A program made the translations under genes and the position numbers. The notes under the pieces are model-generated. The model ran no database searches. It saw nothing but the letters and a program-made list of their open reading frames with translations, and had not been told where the DNA came from. Shown piece by piece: positions 16,242-26,028 of a stretch of DNA of 64,000 nucleotides. This DNA comes from Gelatiniphilus marinus. GTDB taxonomy: Bacteria > Bacteroidota > Bacteroidia > Flavobacteriales > Flavobacteriaceae. Numbering within the stretch: position 1 is the first letter of the stretch; each line of letters starts with the position of its first letter. The stretch lies in the NCBI RefSeq assembly GCF_042678305.1, contig NZ_JBHUDT010000007.1; one strand, written 5' to 3'.

Positions 16242-17942
16242 TTAAAATTTACCGCTTTTAAATTCGGCTATGGCGTGATGCGCTGCCCTAGCGGTTAATG
16301 CCATATAGGTTAATGACGGGTTTTGACTTGCGGAAGAGGTCATGCAAGAACCATCGGTTACATAAACATTAGGTACGGCATGAATTTGATTGTATTTATT
16401 TAATACCGATGTTTTTGCATCTTTACCCATTCTGGCGGTTCCCATTTCGTGAATGGCATGCCCGGGCGCAAAAGCTCCATCGTATCCTTTTACATTTTTA
16501 AACCCAGCTTTGGTTAGCATTTCTACGGCTTCGGACTGCATGTGTGCCCGCATTAATTTTTCGTTTTCCTTAAACTCGCAGTCAAAGGTTACAGTGGGCA
16601 ATCCCCATGCGTCTGTTTTGTTATAGTCGAGCGTTAATTTGTTCTCATGATACGGCAAACATTCGCCAAACCCCGTCATACCAACTTGCCATGGGCCTTG
16701 TTTTTTAAGCGTTTCTTTTAAATCAAGCCCATAACTGAGTTCCATTATAGCGCGACGCCAATCGCCTCTAGTTGCTGTTCCTTGAAAAAAATAACCTCGC
16801 AAATAATCCTTTTTAGTCGCTTTATCTCCCAGATTTTGAAATCGAGGAATATGGAAACTTGCCGGTCTATTATCAACAAAAGTTACATCTTTAAAACCAT
16901 CGTAATCTGCGGTAGCGCCCACTCTAAAATGATGATCCATTAAATTGTGCCCCAGTTCGCCGCTATCGTTGCCTAACCCATTTGGAAATCTTTTGGATTT
17001 CGATTGAAGCAGAATACTCGTTGACGCCACCGTAGAGGCACAACAAAAAACAACCTTCGCATAAAACGTTAATTTTTCTTTGGTTTGGGTATCTATAATT
17101 TTAACTCCAATGGCTTTTTTAGAGCGCTCATCGTATATAATTTCATAGGCATTGGAATATGGTCTCAAAGTCATGTTTCCGGTTCTTTCCGCTGCCGGTA
17201 AGGTTGAAGCGTTGCTGCTAAAATAGCCCCCTAAAGGGCAGCCTCTCATGCATCGGTTTCTATACGCACACTTGTATCTGCCTTCGTAGGTTTCATCTCC
17301 TGTAATATTTGCAAACCGCCCTATCGTTAAAGTCCTATTGGTATAATGTTTGTGAATTTGCGATTTGAATTCTTTTTCAACTACATTAAGTGCCATGGGT
17401 GGGGAAAAGTAACCGTCTGGTAATTGCGGTAAACCTAATTTTTCGCCGCAAACGCCAATGTACTTTTCAACGTAAGTGTACCAAGACTCAATGTCTTTAT
17501 AACGGATGGGCCAATCGACACCAAAACCGTCTAATTTATTGGCATTAAAATCGAGATCGCTCAATCTTAGGGCTTGTCGCCCCCAAGTTAAGGAGCGGCC
17601 ACCCACATGATAACCTCTAATCCAATCGAATCTTTTGGTTTCGTTATACGGGTGCTTTAAGTCGTTAACAAACCAATGCTTAGTGGCTTGATTTGTAACA
17701 TATCCTGCTCTGGCTTGTTTGGCTTGATTTTTTTGGTCTTCTAAACTGGGGGTTCCTCTAAAGTCTAATTCCCATGTTTCTTTGTTGGCGGTAGGGTAAT
17801 CTGTAATGTGCTCAACGTGGCGGCCTTTTTCTAAAACAAGGGTTTTTAATCCGCCTTCGCAAAGCTCTTTTGCTGCCCAACCTCCAGAAATTCCCGTGCC
17901 TATTACTATGGCGTCAAAAGTATTGTTGGTGTTTTGGGGCAT
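16242..17942 (-). CDS. GMC-family FAD-dependent oxidoreductase
   Basis: A 566-residue flavoprotein with an FAD dinucleotide motif at the N-terminus (VIGTGISGGWAAKE, about 13-26) and the C-terminal GMC domain containing HEMGTARMG (catalytic His near 498) and NPSLTYMA (Asn near 540). There is no signal peptide, which agrees with Tat co-export through the adjacent subunit 3-like protein. Relatives oxidise sugars or sugar acids, some at C3 of glycosides, and pass electrons to a cytochrome; no cytochrome gene is visible here. Substrate is unknown. It is first of three tightly spaced genes, downstream of an HTCS gene on the same strand. Confidence 0.85.
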   Translation of the reverse strand: MPQNTNNTFDAIVIGTGISGGWAAKELCEGGLKTLVLEKGRHVEHITDYPTANKETWELDFRGTPSLEDQKNQAKQARAGYVTNQATKHWFVNDLKHPYNETKRFDWIRGYHVGGRSLTWGRQALRLSDLDFNANKLDGFGVDWPIRYKDIESWYTYVEKYIGVCGEKLGLPQLPDGYFSPPMALNVVEKEFKSQIHKHYTNRTLTIGRFANITGDETYEGRYKCAYRNRCMRGCPLGGYFSSNASTLPAAERTGNMTLRPYSNAYEIIYDERSKKAIGVKIIDTQTKEKLTFYAKVVFCCASTVASTSILLQSKSKRFPNGLGNDSGELGHNLMDHHFRVGATADYDGFKDVTFVDNRPASFHIPRFQNLGDKATKKDYLRGYFFQGTATRGDWRRAIMELSYGLDLKETLKKQGPWQVGMTGFGECLPYHENKLTLDYNKTDAWGLPTVTFDCEFKENEKLMRAHMQSEAVEMLTKAGFKNVKGYDGAFAPGHAIHEMGTARMGKDAKTSVLNKYNQIHAVPNVYVTDGSCMTSSASQNPSLTYMALTARAAHHAIAEFKSGKF

Positions 17943-18098
17943 TTATTTGTTTTTACTTTGTTAATTGGTTTGCTGTTTTTTTCAGGATTTAAAAATAGGA
18001 ATTTTAATCGACTTGCAACCGAATGGAAAAACCTGTAGCAGGTTGGTTGGCCAGCTTAAAGTTTTCTTTGATGCCCCGAGCAATGCTGTGTGTTCTGC

Positions 18099-21000
18099 TT
18101 ATTGCGGGCTTGCCAAGTTTTTTAAATCAACGGAGTCCATATCGATATCGAAGGACTTAAGGTATTGGGCCATGTTTTGAGAGGAAACAGCCTTGTTTAA
18201 AAACTCTTTGGGCGTTATGCTAAATTGGCTTTTAAAATTTTTAGAAAAATATTTTGGGTTGTTATAGCCCACCATATAAGCAACCTCTGAAATGGTATAG
18301 CCATATTTAAGTAGTAAAATTGCGGCTTTTTTTAGGCGCAGGGTTTTTACAAAATCGATAAGTTTTAACCCGGTTAAGGTTAGGCATTTTCTGTACAGGC
18401 TCGAGTAGCTCATGTTAAGGGCTGTTGTAAGTTCTTCAACTTTAAAGCTAGGGTCTTTTAACCTTTCGTTTACAACGGCAACCAGTTTTTCCAAGAAGAT
18501 TTCGTCTTGCGATTTGTTAATTTTTATTTCTGGTTTGTTTATTAGTTCTTTTCGGAATTTAGAGATAATGTCTTCTTTTGAAGCGAATATATTATTAACT
18601 TTTAGCAACAGTTCGTTGGTATTAAACGGTTTGTTTATGTACTCTATAGCTCCGGTTTTTAAGCCTTCTATTTTGGCTTTGGTAGAGTTTTTGGCCGTAA
18701 GCAATATTATGGGAATGTGCTTGGTTAAGTTGTTTTTTTTAATGTTTTTGCACATTTCTATGCCATCCATTATGGGCATCATTACGTCGCTGATTATTAG
18801 GTCTGGAATGTTGTTTTTGGCATAATAAAAGCCTTCTTGACCATTTTCAGCCAAAAGAATATTGAATTGCTTATTAAATAGGTCTTTTAAAAAATTTTGC
18901 AGTTCAAAATTATCTTCAACAATAAGTATGGTTTTTTTAGTTTTATCTAAAACTTCAGATGGTTTTAAATCTATATTTTCTGTAGTGTTTAATAAAGGTT
19001 CGTTGCTGTTGCTGTGGGTAATTCTTTCGGTATCGCTATAGTGTTTTTCTGAAATTGGTAGCTTAACTGTAAATGTACAGCCGTGGCCTATGTTGCTTTC
19101 TGCTTTAATCTTGCCTTTGTGTAAATTAACAAGCTCTTTGGTTAAGGCCAGACCCACACCTGTGCCGTTAGCTTCGTTATTGCTTTCAGATCTGTAGAAA
19201 ATCTCGAAAATTTTATTTAGCTCGTCTTTGTTTATGCCCGGGCCAGAATCTGAAACCGTTATTTTAACATAGCTTTTTTTGTTTAAGGGCGCTACAGATA
19301 GTTGTATATTGCCTTCTTTAGGGGTAAACTTAAAGGCGTTTGATAGTAGGTTGTATAAAATGTGTTCTAGTTTATCTTTATCGTACCAGGTGTTTTCTAT
19401 GTTTTTTGGGCAATTTAATGAGAAATCTATGTTTTTGTTTCTGGCCAATTCTTTAAAAGAAGAGCAAATGTGTATGAGGTCTGTGTAAAGGTTGTTTTTG
19501 GTAACCGATAGTTTTAGCCTGTCGAGTTCTTTGTTTTTTATTAAAGTTAATTCCCTTGCAATTCTTGAAAGTCTGATGGCGTTGGTTTTAATTATGCTCA
19601 GGCGTTCTTTTAAAAGCATGTTGCCTTCTGTTTCTGCGCGTTTATACATATCGTCTATAGGGCCTAGTATTAAGGTAATTGGGGTTTGTATTTCGTGCGA
19701 CATTTTTGTAAAAAAATTCATTTTATCATCATGTAACTGGTTTTCTTTTCGCCTGCTAATCTTATTGATAAGTAATTTTTTTCTTAAATAATACCATTTT
19801 GAGATGCCATACATCAATAAGATGAATAAAACCAAGTAGAGTGCGTAGGCAAGGGGCGTGTTCCAAAACGAGGGTTTTATGGTTATGGCTAGTTTTTTTC
19901 TAGAAATAACATTGGTTTGATTCATTTCAGAGGCCTTGATATCCAGAACATATTGCCCGGGCGGAATATTGGTATATGTTGCTAGCCCTTCTGTATGGGT
20001 TGTTTTCCAATCTTTGTCGAAACCATCAAGTTTGTATGAGTAACTAAAGTTGGGGTTTAAAATATTGTCTATGGCAGCGAACTTTACGGTAAACGAAGAT
20101 TGGTTGCTTTCTAGATACAGGCTGTTAAGTTTGTAAACATCTGATGTTATTTGGTTTTCTAACAGAACTTCGGCGGGCTTGTTTAAAACCTGAATGTTGT
20201 TTATAAATAATTTGGGCTTGGGCTTTTCTTTGGTTAATTTTTTTGGGTCGAAGAAGTTAACACCTTCCTTAGATCCAAAATACAGAATGCCATTTTTTTC
20301 TTTAAAGGCGCTTCTGGGCATGTAATAATTGTTTTGAAAACCATCTGAAGTATAAAACGTGGTTATGCTATTTGTTTTGGTGTTGAAATGCTGTATCCCT
20401 TTTGATGAGCTTATCCAGATATTGTTTGGGTCTTCTGAAATTATGGCATTTAAATTGGGGTTTAAAGACTTAATGTGGCTTAAATCGGTATAGGTTTTTG
20501 TGCTAGTGTTAAAAGTAAATAATTTACCGGTATAGGTAACTAGCCATAGGTTGTTTTCTTTTCCAATGCACATAGATTTTACACCATTGGCAACTTGGTC
20601 ATAATCTCCGTTATAGTTTGTAAACGTAGAGTTTTTAATGGTATTGCTGTTTTCGTTAAACTTAAACAGGCCGCCGCCTTGCATACCTAACCAAATGTTG
20701 TTTTTGGCATCTTCTAAAATGCTTTCTAAAATAATCCCGTTTAAGCCCTTTTTGTCCTTAATGCTAAAACTTGCAATAAGGTTTAGTTTGTCGTTATATA
20801 AGTTAAGGGCTATGTTCGAGCCAACCCATATACGGCCTTTAGAATCTTTAAAAACAGTACGAATATCTGTAGCTTTCTGGTTTTTGGAATTAATTACGGG
20901 TATTTTTTTAAAGCTATTTAGTTTAGTATCGTGAAACCACAAACCATTTTTATAGGTGCCAAACCAAATGTTGTTTTTATCATCTTCTGTTATAGATTGT

Positions 21001-22196
21001 ACATAGAAACCATTTTTATTGTCGTTAAAATAACTTGTTGTTTTGTTGGTTCCTTTTTCAACTTTAGTTAAGCCCGTGCCATCTGTACCTATCCATAAGA
21101 TTCCTGTATTACTTTTAAATACGCTAAGGGTACGCAAAGGAATGTTGCTGTTAGAGCCATTGTGGTGTTTTATAATGGTATTGGGTTTAGGAGCAACATC
21201 TACGGTGCCATGGTTAGTTACAATCCATATGTTTTGGTGGTTATCTTCGTTAATGTGCAGTATGGTATTGCTATTTAAAGAGAACTTGTTGGCGTTATCT
21301 TTTTTATATATGCTTATGTCTCCTGTTTTATTGTTTATTTTATAAAGGCCGTCTCCATCTGTACCGCCCCAGATGTTGTTGTTGCTGTCAATAAAAAGCA
21401 TTATAAAAAACTCTTTGTTAACTAGGTTTATTCGTTCTTTAAAAAAGCGGTCTTGAACAAATGCAGCCTCCTCTATATCGTATATAAGCAGGCCAAAGGC
21501 TTCGGTGCCAATCCAAAGTTTGTTGTTTTGGTCTATTTGCAAAGCGATAAGTCCAGGGTAATCTGTGTAGGGGCCAACAAGCTCGCTAAGTATTTTCGTG
21601 GTTTTAGAATAAACATATATTTTGCCTTTTGAGGTGCTTATGTAAATTTCTTTATTATTACCAATTGCCATGCTTCTGGCCTTGTTGTCTGTACCATTAA
21701 TATTGGGTATGGTTACAAGCATTTCGGTTTTATTGTTTGTATGGTTGTAAAGTTGCCCTGTTTTTGTAATGAACCAAACTTCGTTTTCCTTAGGGTTGAT
21801 AAGCTCTATGGGGTCTGTAGGTGTACTAAATTTGTTCTCAAACTTCCCTAGGTAAGAGTTGTAGTGGCTTACCAATCCTTTATCGCTGGTAATCCAGAAG
21901 TTTTTGTTTTTATCACTATGGATATTATTAATCCAATCGTCATTGCTTATTTCTGGAAAAATTTCTTGTTTCGTAATTAATTTGTAGCTATAACCATTGT
22001 ATTTTAGTATTCCCTTTGCACAGACCATCCAAATGTTTCCTAACGAATCCTGGGTCGTTTTGTTAATAAATATATTGCTATTGTTTATTTGAGGGGATAA
22101 GTGCTTAAAATTAATGTTGTTTTGACCAAAAATGTAAACGGACAAACAAAATAACATAAAGAAGAATAGCTTGTCTTTTAAACCAGTAAATTTCAT
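18099..22196 (-). CDS. Hybrid two-component system sensor/regulator (HTCS) of PUL 1
   Basis: A 1365-residue one-protein two-component system. Its order is signal peptide (about 1-24), a double Reg_prop beta-propeller periplasmic sensor (about 30-690, many IWIGT-type blades), a Y_Y_Y domain (about 690-790), a membrane span near 800, HisKA with SHEIQTP (His near 834), HATPase (NLLSNAFKFTP, GTGVGLAL), a receiver (ISDVMMPIMDG, Asp near 1136) and a C-terminal AraC DNA-binding domain. HTCS proteins bind oligosaccharide in the periplasm and activate the neighbouring SusC/D operon. It is divergent from SusC at 22910. Confidence 0.93.
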   Translation of the reverse strand: MKFTGLKDKLFFFMLFCLSVYIFGQNNINFKHLSPQINNSNIFINKTTQDSLGNIWMVCAKGILKYNGYSYKLITKQEIFPEISNDDWINNIHSDKNKNFWITSDKGLVSHYNSYLGKFENKFSTPTDPIELINPKENEVWFITKTGQLYNHTNNKTEMLVTIPNINGTDNKARSMAIGNNKEIYISTSKGKIYVYSKTTKILSELVGPYTDYPGLIALQIDQNNKLWIGTEAFGLLIYDIEEAAFVQDRFFKERINLVNKEFFIMLFIDSNNNIWGGTDGDGLYKINNKTGDISIYKKDNANKFSLNSNTILHINEDNHQNIWIVTNHGTVDVAPKPNTIIKHHNGSNSNIPLRTLSVFKSNTGILWIGTDGTGLTKVEKGTNKTTSYFNDNKNGFYVQSITEDDKNNIWFGTYKNGLWFHDTKLNSFKKIPVINSKNQKATDIRTVFKDSKGRIWVGSNIALNLYNDKLNLIASFSIKDKKGLNGIILESILEDAKNNIWLGMQGGGLFKFNENSNTIKNSTFTNYNGDYDQVANGVKSMCIGKENNLWLVTYTGKLFTFNTSTKTYTDLSHIKSLNPNLNAIISEDPNNIWISSSKGIQHFNTKTNSITTFYTSDGFQNNYYMPRSAFKEKNGILYFGSKEGVNFFDPKKLTKEKPKPKLFINNIQVLNKPAEVLLENQITSDVYKLNSLYLESNQSSFTVKFAAIDNILNPNFSYSYKLDGFDKDWKTTHTEGLATYTNIPPGQYVLDIKASEMNQTNVISRKKLAITIKPSFWNTPLAYALYLVLFILLMYGISKWYYLRKKLLINKISRRKENQLHDDKMNFFTKMSHEIQTPITLILGPIDDMYKRAETEGNMLLKERLSIIKTNAIRLSRIARELTLIKNKELDRLKLSVTKNNLYTDLIHICSSFKELARNKNIDFSLNCPKNIENTWYDKDKLEHILYNLLSNAFKFTPKEGNIQLSVAPLNKKSYVKITVSDSGPGINKDELNKIFEIFYRSESNNEANGTGVGLALTKELVNLHKGKIKAESNIGHGCTFTVKLPISEKHYSDTERITHSNSNEPLLNTTENIDLKPSEVLDKTKKTILIVEDNFELQNFLKDLFNKQFNILLAENGQEGFYYAKNNIPDLIISDVMMPIMDGIEMCKNIKKNNLTKHIPIILLTAKNSTKAKIEGLKTGAIEYINKPFNTNELLLKVNNIFASKEDIISKFRKELINKPEIKINKSQDEIFLEKLVAVVNERLKDPSFKVEELTTALNMSYSSLYRKCLTLTGLKLIDFVKTLRLKKAAILLLKYGYTISEVAYMVGYNNPKYFSKNFKSQFSITPKEFLNKAVSSQNMAQYLKSFDIDMDSVDLKNLASPQ

Positions 22197-22399
22197 TGCT
22201 TTGTATTTTATGCTACACTAATAGCCACCTGTAAATATATTAATATATATTTTGTTTAGGCTAAATGCCATTTGCTTGCGGCTTAAAAAAGGGTTGTTTT
22301 TTTTTCAAAAAGGAGTAAATATTCGTCAAAATGCCTTAAATGCTAATTACCACCCTAGTTTTGATTAATAAATACATTAATTGTAAAGATGTGTTTTTT

Positions 22400-22407
22400 T
22401 AAATTTG
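22400..22407 (+). promoter_or_regulatory. Candidate -7 box TAAATTTG
   Basis: This matches the Bacteroidota -7 consensus TANNTTTG. A TTG at 22381-22383 is only 16 bp upstream, shorter than the usual 19-21, so the promoter is uncertain. It may have driven the relic gene and now read through to SusC. Confidence 0.35.
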
Positions 22408-22450
22408 GTATAACTAAACATTACTCAAAGATATTGTTTAGTGTTAAACC

Positions 22451-22689
22451 ATGGGTTCAAGAAGAAATTTTGTTAAGAAAACAGCACTCGCCGGAGTAGG
22501 GATGTCAACCTTTCCAAATTTATCATACGGGTCTGTATAAGGGGCCTCAAAACAAAAGCTTAAACTCGCTTTATTGGCGTAGGGTTAATAGGTGCAAACC
22601 ATTTAAACAATGCGCTACAGAGAAAGGATGTTGAAATTACGGCTATATGCGACATTGATACTAATCGTATTAAAATTAAATATGAATGA
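22451..22689 (+). pseudogene. Relic of a Tat-exported Gfo/Idh/MocA-family oxidoreductase
   Basis: The first 29 codons give a twin-arginine signal (GSRRNFVKKTALAGVG) followed by a TAA stop. The frame continues as KQKLKLALL, and after loss of one G it resumes as GVGLIGANHLNNAL and AICDIDTNRIK, the N-terminal NAD-binding Rossmann segment of this family. It ends after about 80 codons, so most of the gene is deleted. A stop, a frameshift and a truncation together argue for real decay rather than one sequencing error. Confidence 0.8.
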
Positions 22690-22909
22690 GTTTTTTTGAA
22701 TTAGTTTTTTTTGAGAAAGAAGGGGTGGATTTTATTCATCCTTTCTATATCAAGAAAGTTTTTTTAATAACATAACCAAACACATATTTTAAACCATTAA
22801 AACACTTAAATTTTTAAACTATTTTTTAAACTATGAGAAAGATCACAATTAATAATTATTTGTCAATTAAAATTTAAACCGAAACGAAAAAACTAACTAA
22901 ATTAAATTT

Positions 22910-25900
22910 ATGAAAAAATTATTTACTTGTTTATTGATTTTTGGGCTCAGTATTAACTTAATACAGGCACAAGAAAGAACAATTACAGGAACTGTCGTTG
23001 ATGATGCGGGTATCCCTCTTCCTGGGGCTACCATACAAATTAAAGGAGAAGCCAAAGGAACAACTACCGATTTTGATGGAAATTATTCCATTCAAGCCAA
23101 TGTTGGTAATATTCTGGTGTTTTCTTACGTTGGTTATGCAAATCAAGAAGTTGTAATTAAAGACCAAACCGTAATAAATGCTACGCTAAATCCGGATAAC
23201 AAACTAGATGAAGTCGTGGTAATGAGTTTTGGTACGCAAAAAAAGAGAAATGTTATTTCCTCTGTGGCCACTGTAAAACCTACAGAATTAAAAATAGCAT
23301 CCAGTAACTTAACAACGGCTTTAGCGGGTAGAGTACCCGGATTAATATCGTACCAACGAGGTGGAGAACCTGGTAGGGACAACGCCGAATTCTTTGTAAG
23401 AGGTGTAACTACTTTTGGTTATGCGTCAAGCCCATTAATTTTAATTGATGGTGTAGAGTTAAGTGTAAGCGATCTTAGAAGATTACATCCTGATGATATC
23501 GCAGAATTTTCAATAATGAAAGATGCATCTGCAACAGCACTTTATGGAGCTCGTGGTGCAAATGGTGTCATTTTTGTTACAACAAAAGAAGGGGTTGAAG
23601 GTCCTGTTAGGGTTTCGGTAAGAATGGAAACTTCTACCTCTCAACCAACTAGAGATATCGAATTGGCAGATCCCATAACATACATGAGAATGGGTAACGA
23701 AGCCGTTAGAACCAGAGACCCATTAGGGTTGTTGCCATATTCCTTGGAAAAAATCGAAAACACGGTGGCTGGAACAAATCCAATATTATACCCAACCACA
23801 GATTGGTATGCAGAACTTTTTAAAGATCGAGCAGCTAGCCAACGATTAAATTTTAGTTTAAATGGTGGTGGTAAAACAGCACGTTATTATGTGTCAGTAG
23901 CGGGGAGTCAAGATAATGGCATACTGCAAGTACCAAAAGTAAGTAACTTTAATTCCAACATTAAATTTAAGCAATACAATTTACGCTCAAGTACTAACAT
24001 AAACTTAACCGAAACATCTAAATTAAAGTTAAGTTTTAATGTTAATTTCGAGGATTACACAGGGCCTATGGATGGAGGTTCAGCAGTTTACAATCAAGTT
24101 ATGCGAACAAACCCAGTGTTGTTTAGACCTTTTTATGAGAAAGATGCGGCCAACGAGTTTACCAACCACATCCTGTTTGGAAACTTTGGAAACGGTAATT
24201 ATCTAAACCCTTATGCGCAAATGGTTAGAGGGTATCAAGAAGGCGATAATACCAAGGTTATCGCTCAATTAGAATTTAATCAAGATTTCGATTTTATAAC
24301 AGAAGGCTTAGATTTTAAATTGGTATTTAATGGTACGCAAAACTCGAGCTATCAAGCTTTAAGGTCTTACCGACCATATTACTATCAACCCCGATTAAAT
24401 CCAATTACAGGCGAGGTGGTTTTAACCGCTTTAAATGAAGAAGAAGGCACCGAAACCTTAAGCTTTACACAAAGAAACAGGTTTATTTCATCATCAACTT
24501 ATATCGAATCTAACCTATCATATAATAAAGAGATTGATGAAGATAATGAAGTAAGCGGTTTGTTGGTATTTACAATGAATAATAGATTATCAACACTTTC
24601 TGATGGCGATTTAGGAGCTTCTGAAGCACAACAACTACAAAAATCTTTGGCCTATAGAAATATGGGGCTTTCAGGTCGTTTTACTTACGCCAGAAAACAA
24701 AAGTATTTTGCCGAATTTAGTTTTGGTTACAATGGCTCTGAAAGATTTGCAAAAAACGAACGTTGGGGATTCTTCCCATCGTTAGCCTTGGGTTGGATGG
24801 CATCCGATGAGAAATTCTTCGAGCCTGTTAAAGATGTAATAACCAAATTAAAGGTTAAAGGTTCTTACGGATTGGTTGGTAACGATCAAATTGGTGGGCC
24901 TAACGATAGATTCTTTTACTTATCTCAGGTTAACTTAAGCTCAGGTCAGCATGGTTACACTTTTGGCGAAAACTTTGGAAATGGACTTACTGGAGTAAGC
25001 ATTGAGCGCTATGCTAACGACCAAATTACATGGGAAACAGGTAAAAAAATGAACATAGGTGTAGAATTAGAGCTATTTGATAAAATAGATTTAGAAGTTG
25101 ATTACTTTAGAGAAGACAGAGAAAATATTTTGGCTAACAGGGTATTGCCATCAAGCCTAGGGTTGCAAGCCGGAGTAAGGGCTAATATTGGTGAGGCAAG
25201 AAGTCAAGGTATTGACGGAACCTTAGTGTACTCAGATGATTTTGCAAACGGCGATGGCTGGTTGCAGTTCAGAGGTAATTTTACTTATGCTAAGAACAAA
25301 ATCACTAAAATGGAAGAGCCAGATTTTTCTGCTACACCATGGTTGTCTAGAATAGGGCAGCCCATAAACCAAGTTTGGGGCTATGTTGCAGAACGCTTAT
25401 TTGTAGATCAAGCCGAAGTAAACAATTCTCCCGAACAAACGTTTGGCGAATATTCGGGAGGTGACATTAAGTATAGAGATATAAACGGCGATGGTAAAAT
25501 CTCAGCTCTGGACCGCGTGCCTATTGGAAACCCAACAGTACCTGAAATGACTTACGGTTTAGGTATATCTGCAGGATATAAAAATTTTGATGTATCTTGT
25601 TTCTTCCAAGGGTCGGGTAATTCATCTTTTTGGATTAACCCATACAACACGGCACCATTTGTTGGAGAACGCCAATTATTAAAAGCTTGGGCCGATGATT
25701 ATTGGTCTGAAACCAACAGAAACATTTACGCGAAATGGCCAAGGCTTTCAGATAATTTTGTGCAGAATAACAACCAAACCAATACGTGGTTTATGCAAGA
25801 CGGTGCCTTTTTAAGGTTAAAACAAGCCGAATTTGGGTACAGCTTGTCTGATAAGTTGATAACGAAACTTAAAATGGAAAAAGTGAGATTTTATGTAAGC

Positions 25901-26017
25901 GGTACTAATTTACTTGTATTGAGCAAGTTTAAATTATGGGATCCTGAATTAGCAGGTAACGGATTGAATTACCCTAATCAGCGAGTGTTTAATTTAGGTG
26001 TAAATCTTTCATTTTAA
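22910..26017 (+). CDS. SusC-like TonB-dependent outer-membrane transporter, PUL 1
   Basis: A 1035-residue protein with a signal peptide (about 1-21), a carboxypeptidase-regulatory-like domain (about 24-95, ITGTVVDDAG and DFDGNYSI), a TonB-box-like DEVVVMSFG, a plug (LIDGVEL, DASATALYGARGANGVI) and a beta-barrel ending in NLGVNLSF. It imports oligosaccharides in complex with the SusD-like lipoprotein encoded 11 bases downstream. It leads a four-gene operon that ends at 31014. Confidence 0.95.
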   Translation: MKKLFTCLLIFGLSINLIQAQERTITGTVVDDAGIPLPGATIQIKGEAKGTTTDFDGNYSIQANVGNILVFSYVGYANQEVVIKDQTVINATLNPDNKLDEVVVMSFGTQKKRNVISSVATVKPTELKIASSNLTTALAGRVPGLISYQRGGEPGRDNAEFFVRGVTTFGYASSPLILIDGVELSVSDLRRLHPDDIAEFSIMKDASATALYGARGANGVIFVTTKEGVEGPVRVSVRMETSTSQPTRDIELADPITYMRMGNEAVRTRDPLGLLPYSLEKIENTVAGTNPILYPTTDWYAELFKDRAASQRLNFSLNGGGKTARYYVSVAGSQDNGILQVPKVSNFNSNIKFKQYNLRSSTNINLTETSKLKLSFNVNFEDYTGPMDGGSAVYNQVMRTNPVLFRPFYEKDAANEFTNHILFGNFGNGNYLNPYAQMVRGYQEGDNTKVIAQLEFNQDFDFITEGLDFKLVFNGTQNSSYQALRSYRPYYYQPRLNPITGEVVLTALNEEEGTETLSFTQRNRFISSSTYIESNLSYNKEIDEDNEVSGLLVFTMNNRLSTLSDGDLGASEAQQLQKSLAYRNMGLSGRFTYARKQKYFAEFSFGYNGSERFAKNERWGFFPSLALGWMASDEKFFEPVKDVITKLKVKGSYGLVGNDQIGGPNDRFFYLSQVNLSSGQHGYTFGENFGNGLTGVSIERYANDQITWETGKKMNIGVELELFDKIDLEVDYFREDRENILANRVLPSSLGLQAGVRANIGEARSQGIDGTLVYSDDFANGDGWLQFRGNFTYAKNKITKMEEPDFSATPWLSRIGQPINQVWGYVAERLFVDQAEVNNSPEQTFGEYSGGDIKYRDINGDGKISALDRVPIGNPTVPEMTYGLGISAGYKNFDVSCFFQGSGNSSFWINPYNTAPFVGERQLLKAWADDYWSETNRNIYAKWPRLSDNFVQNNNQTNTWFMQDGAFLRLKQAEFGYSLSDKLITKLKMEKVRFYVSGTNLLVLSKFKLWDPELAGNGLNYPNQRVFNLGVNLSF

Positions 26018-26028
26018 AAAAACAAAAT

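Larger units (their letters stand above)
22197..22909. other. Divergent PUL 1 regulatory region with gene relic
   Basis: The 713-base gap between the HTCS and SusC genes holds a candidate promoter box at 22400-22407, a decayed oxidoreductase gene at 22451-22689 and about 220 bases of AT-rich leader before SusC. A weak imperfect hairpin lies near 22715-22755. No other gene is supportable. Confidence 0.6.
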
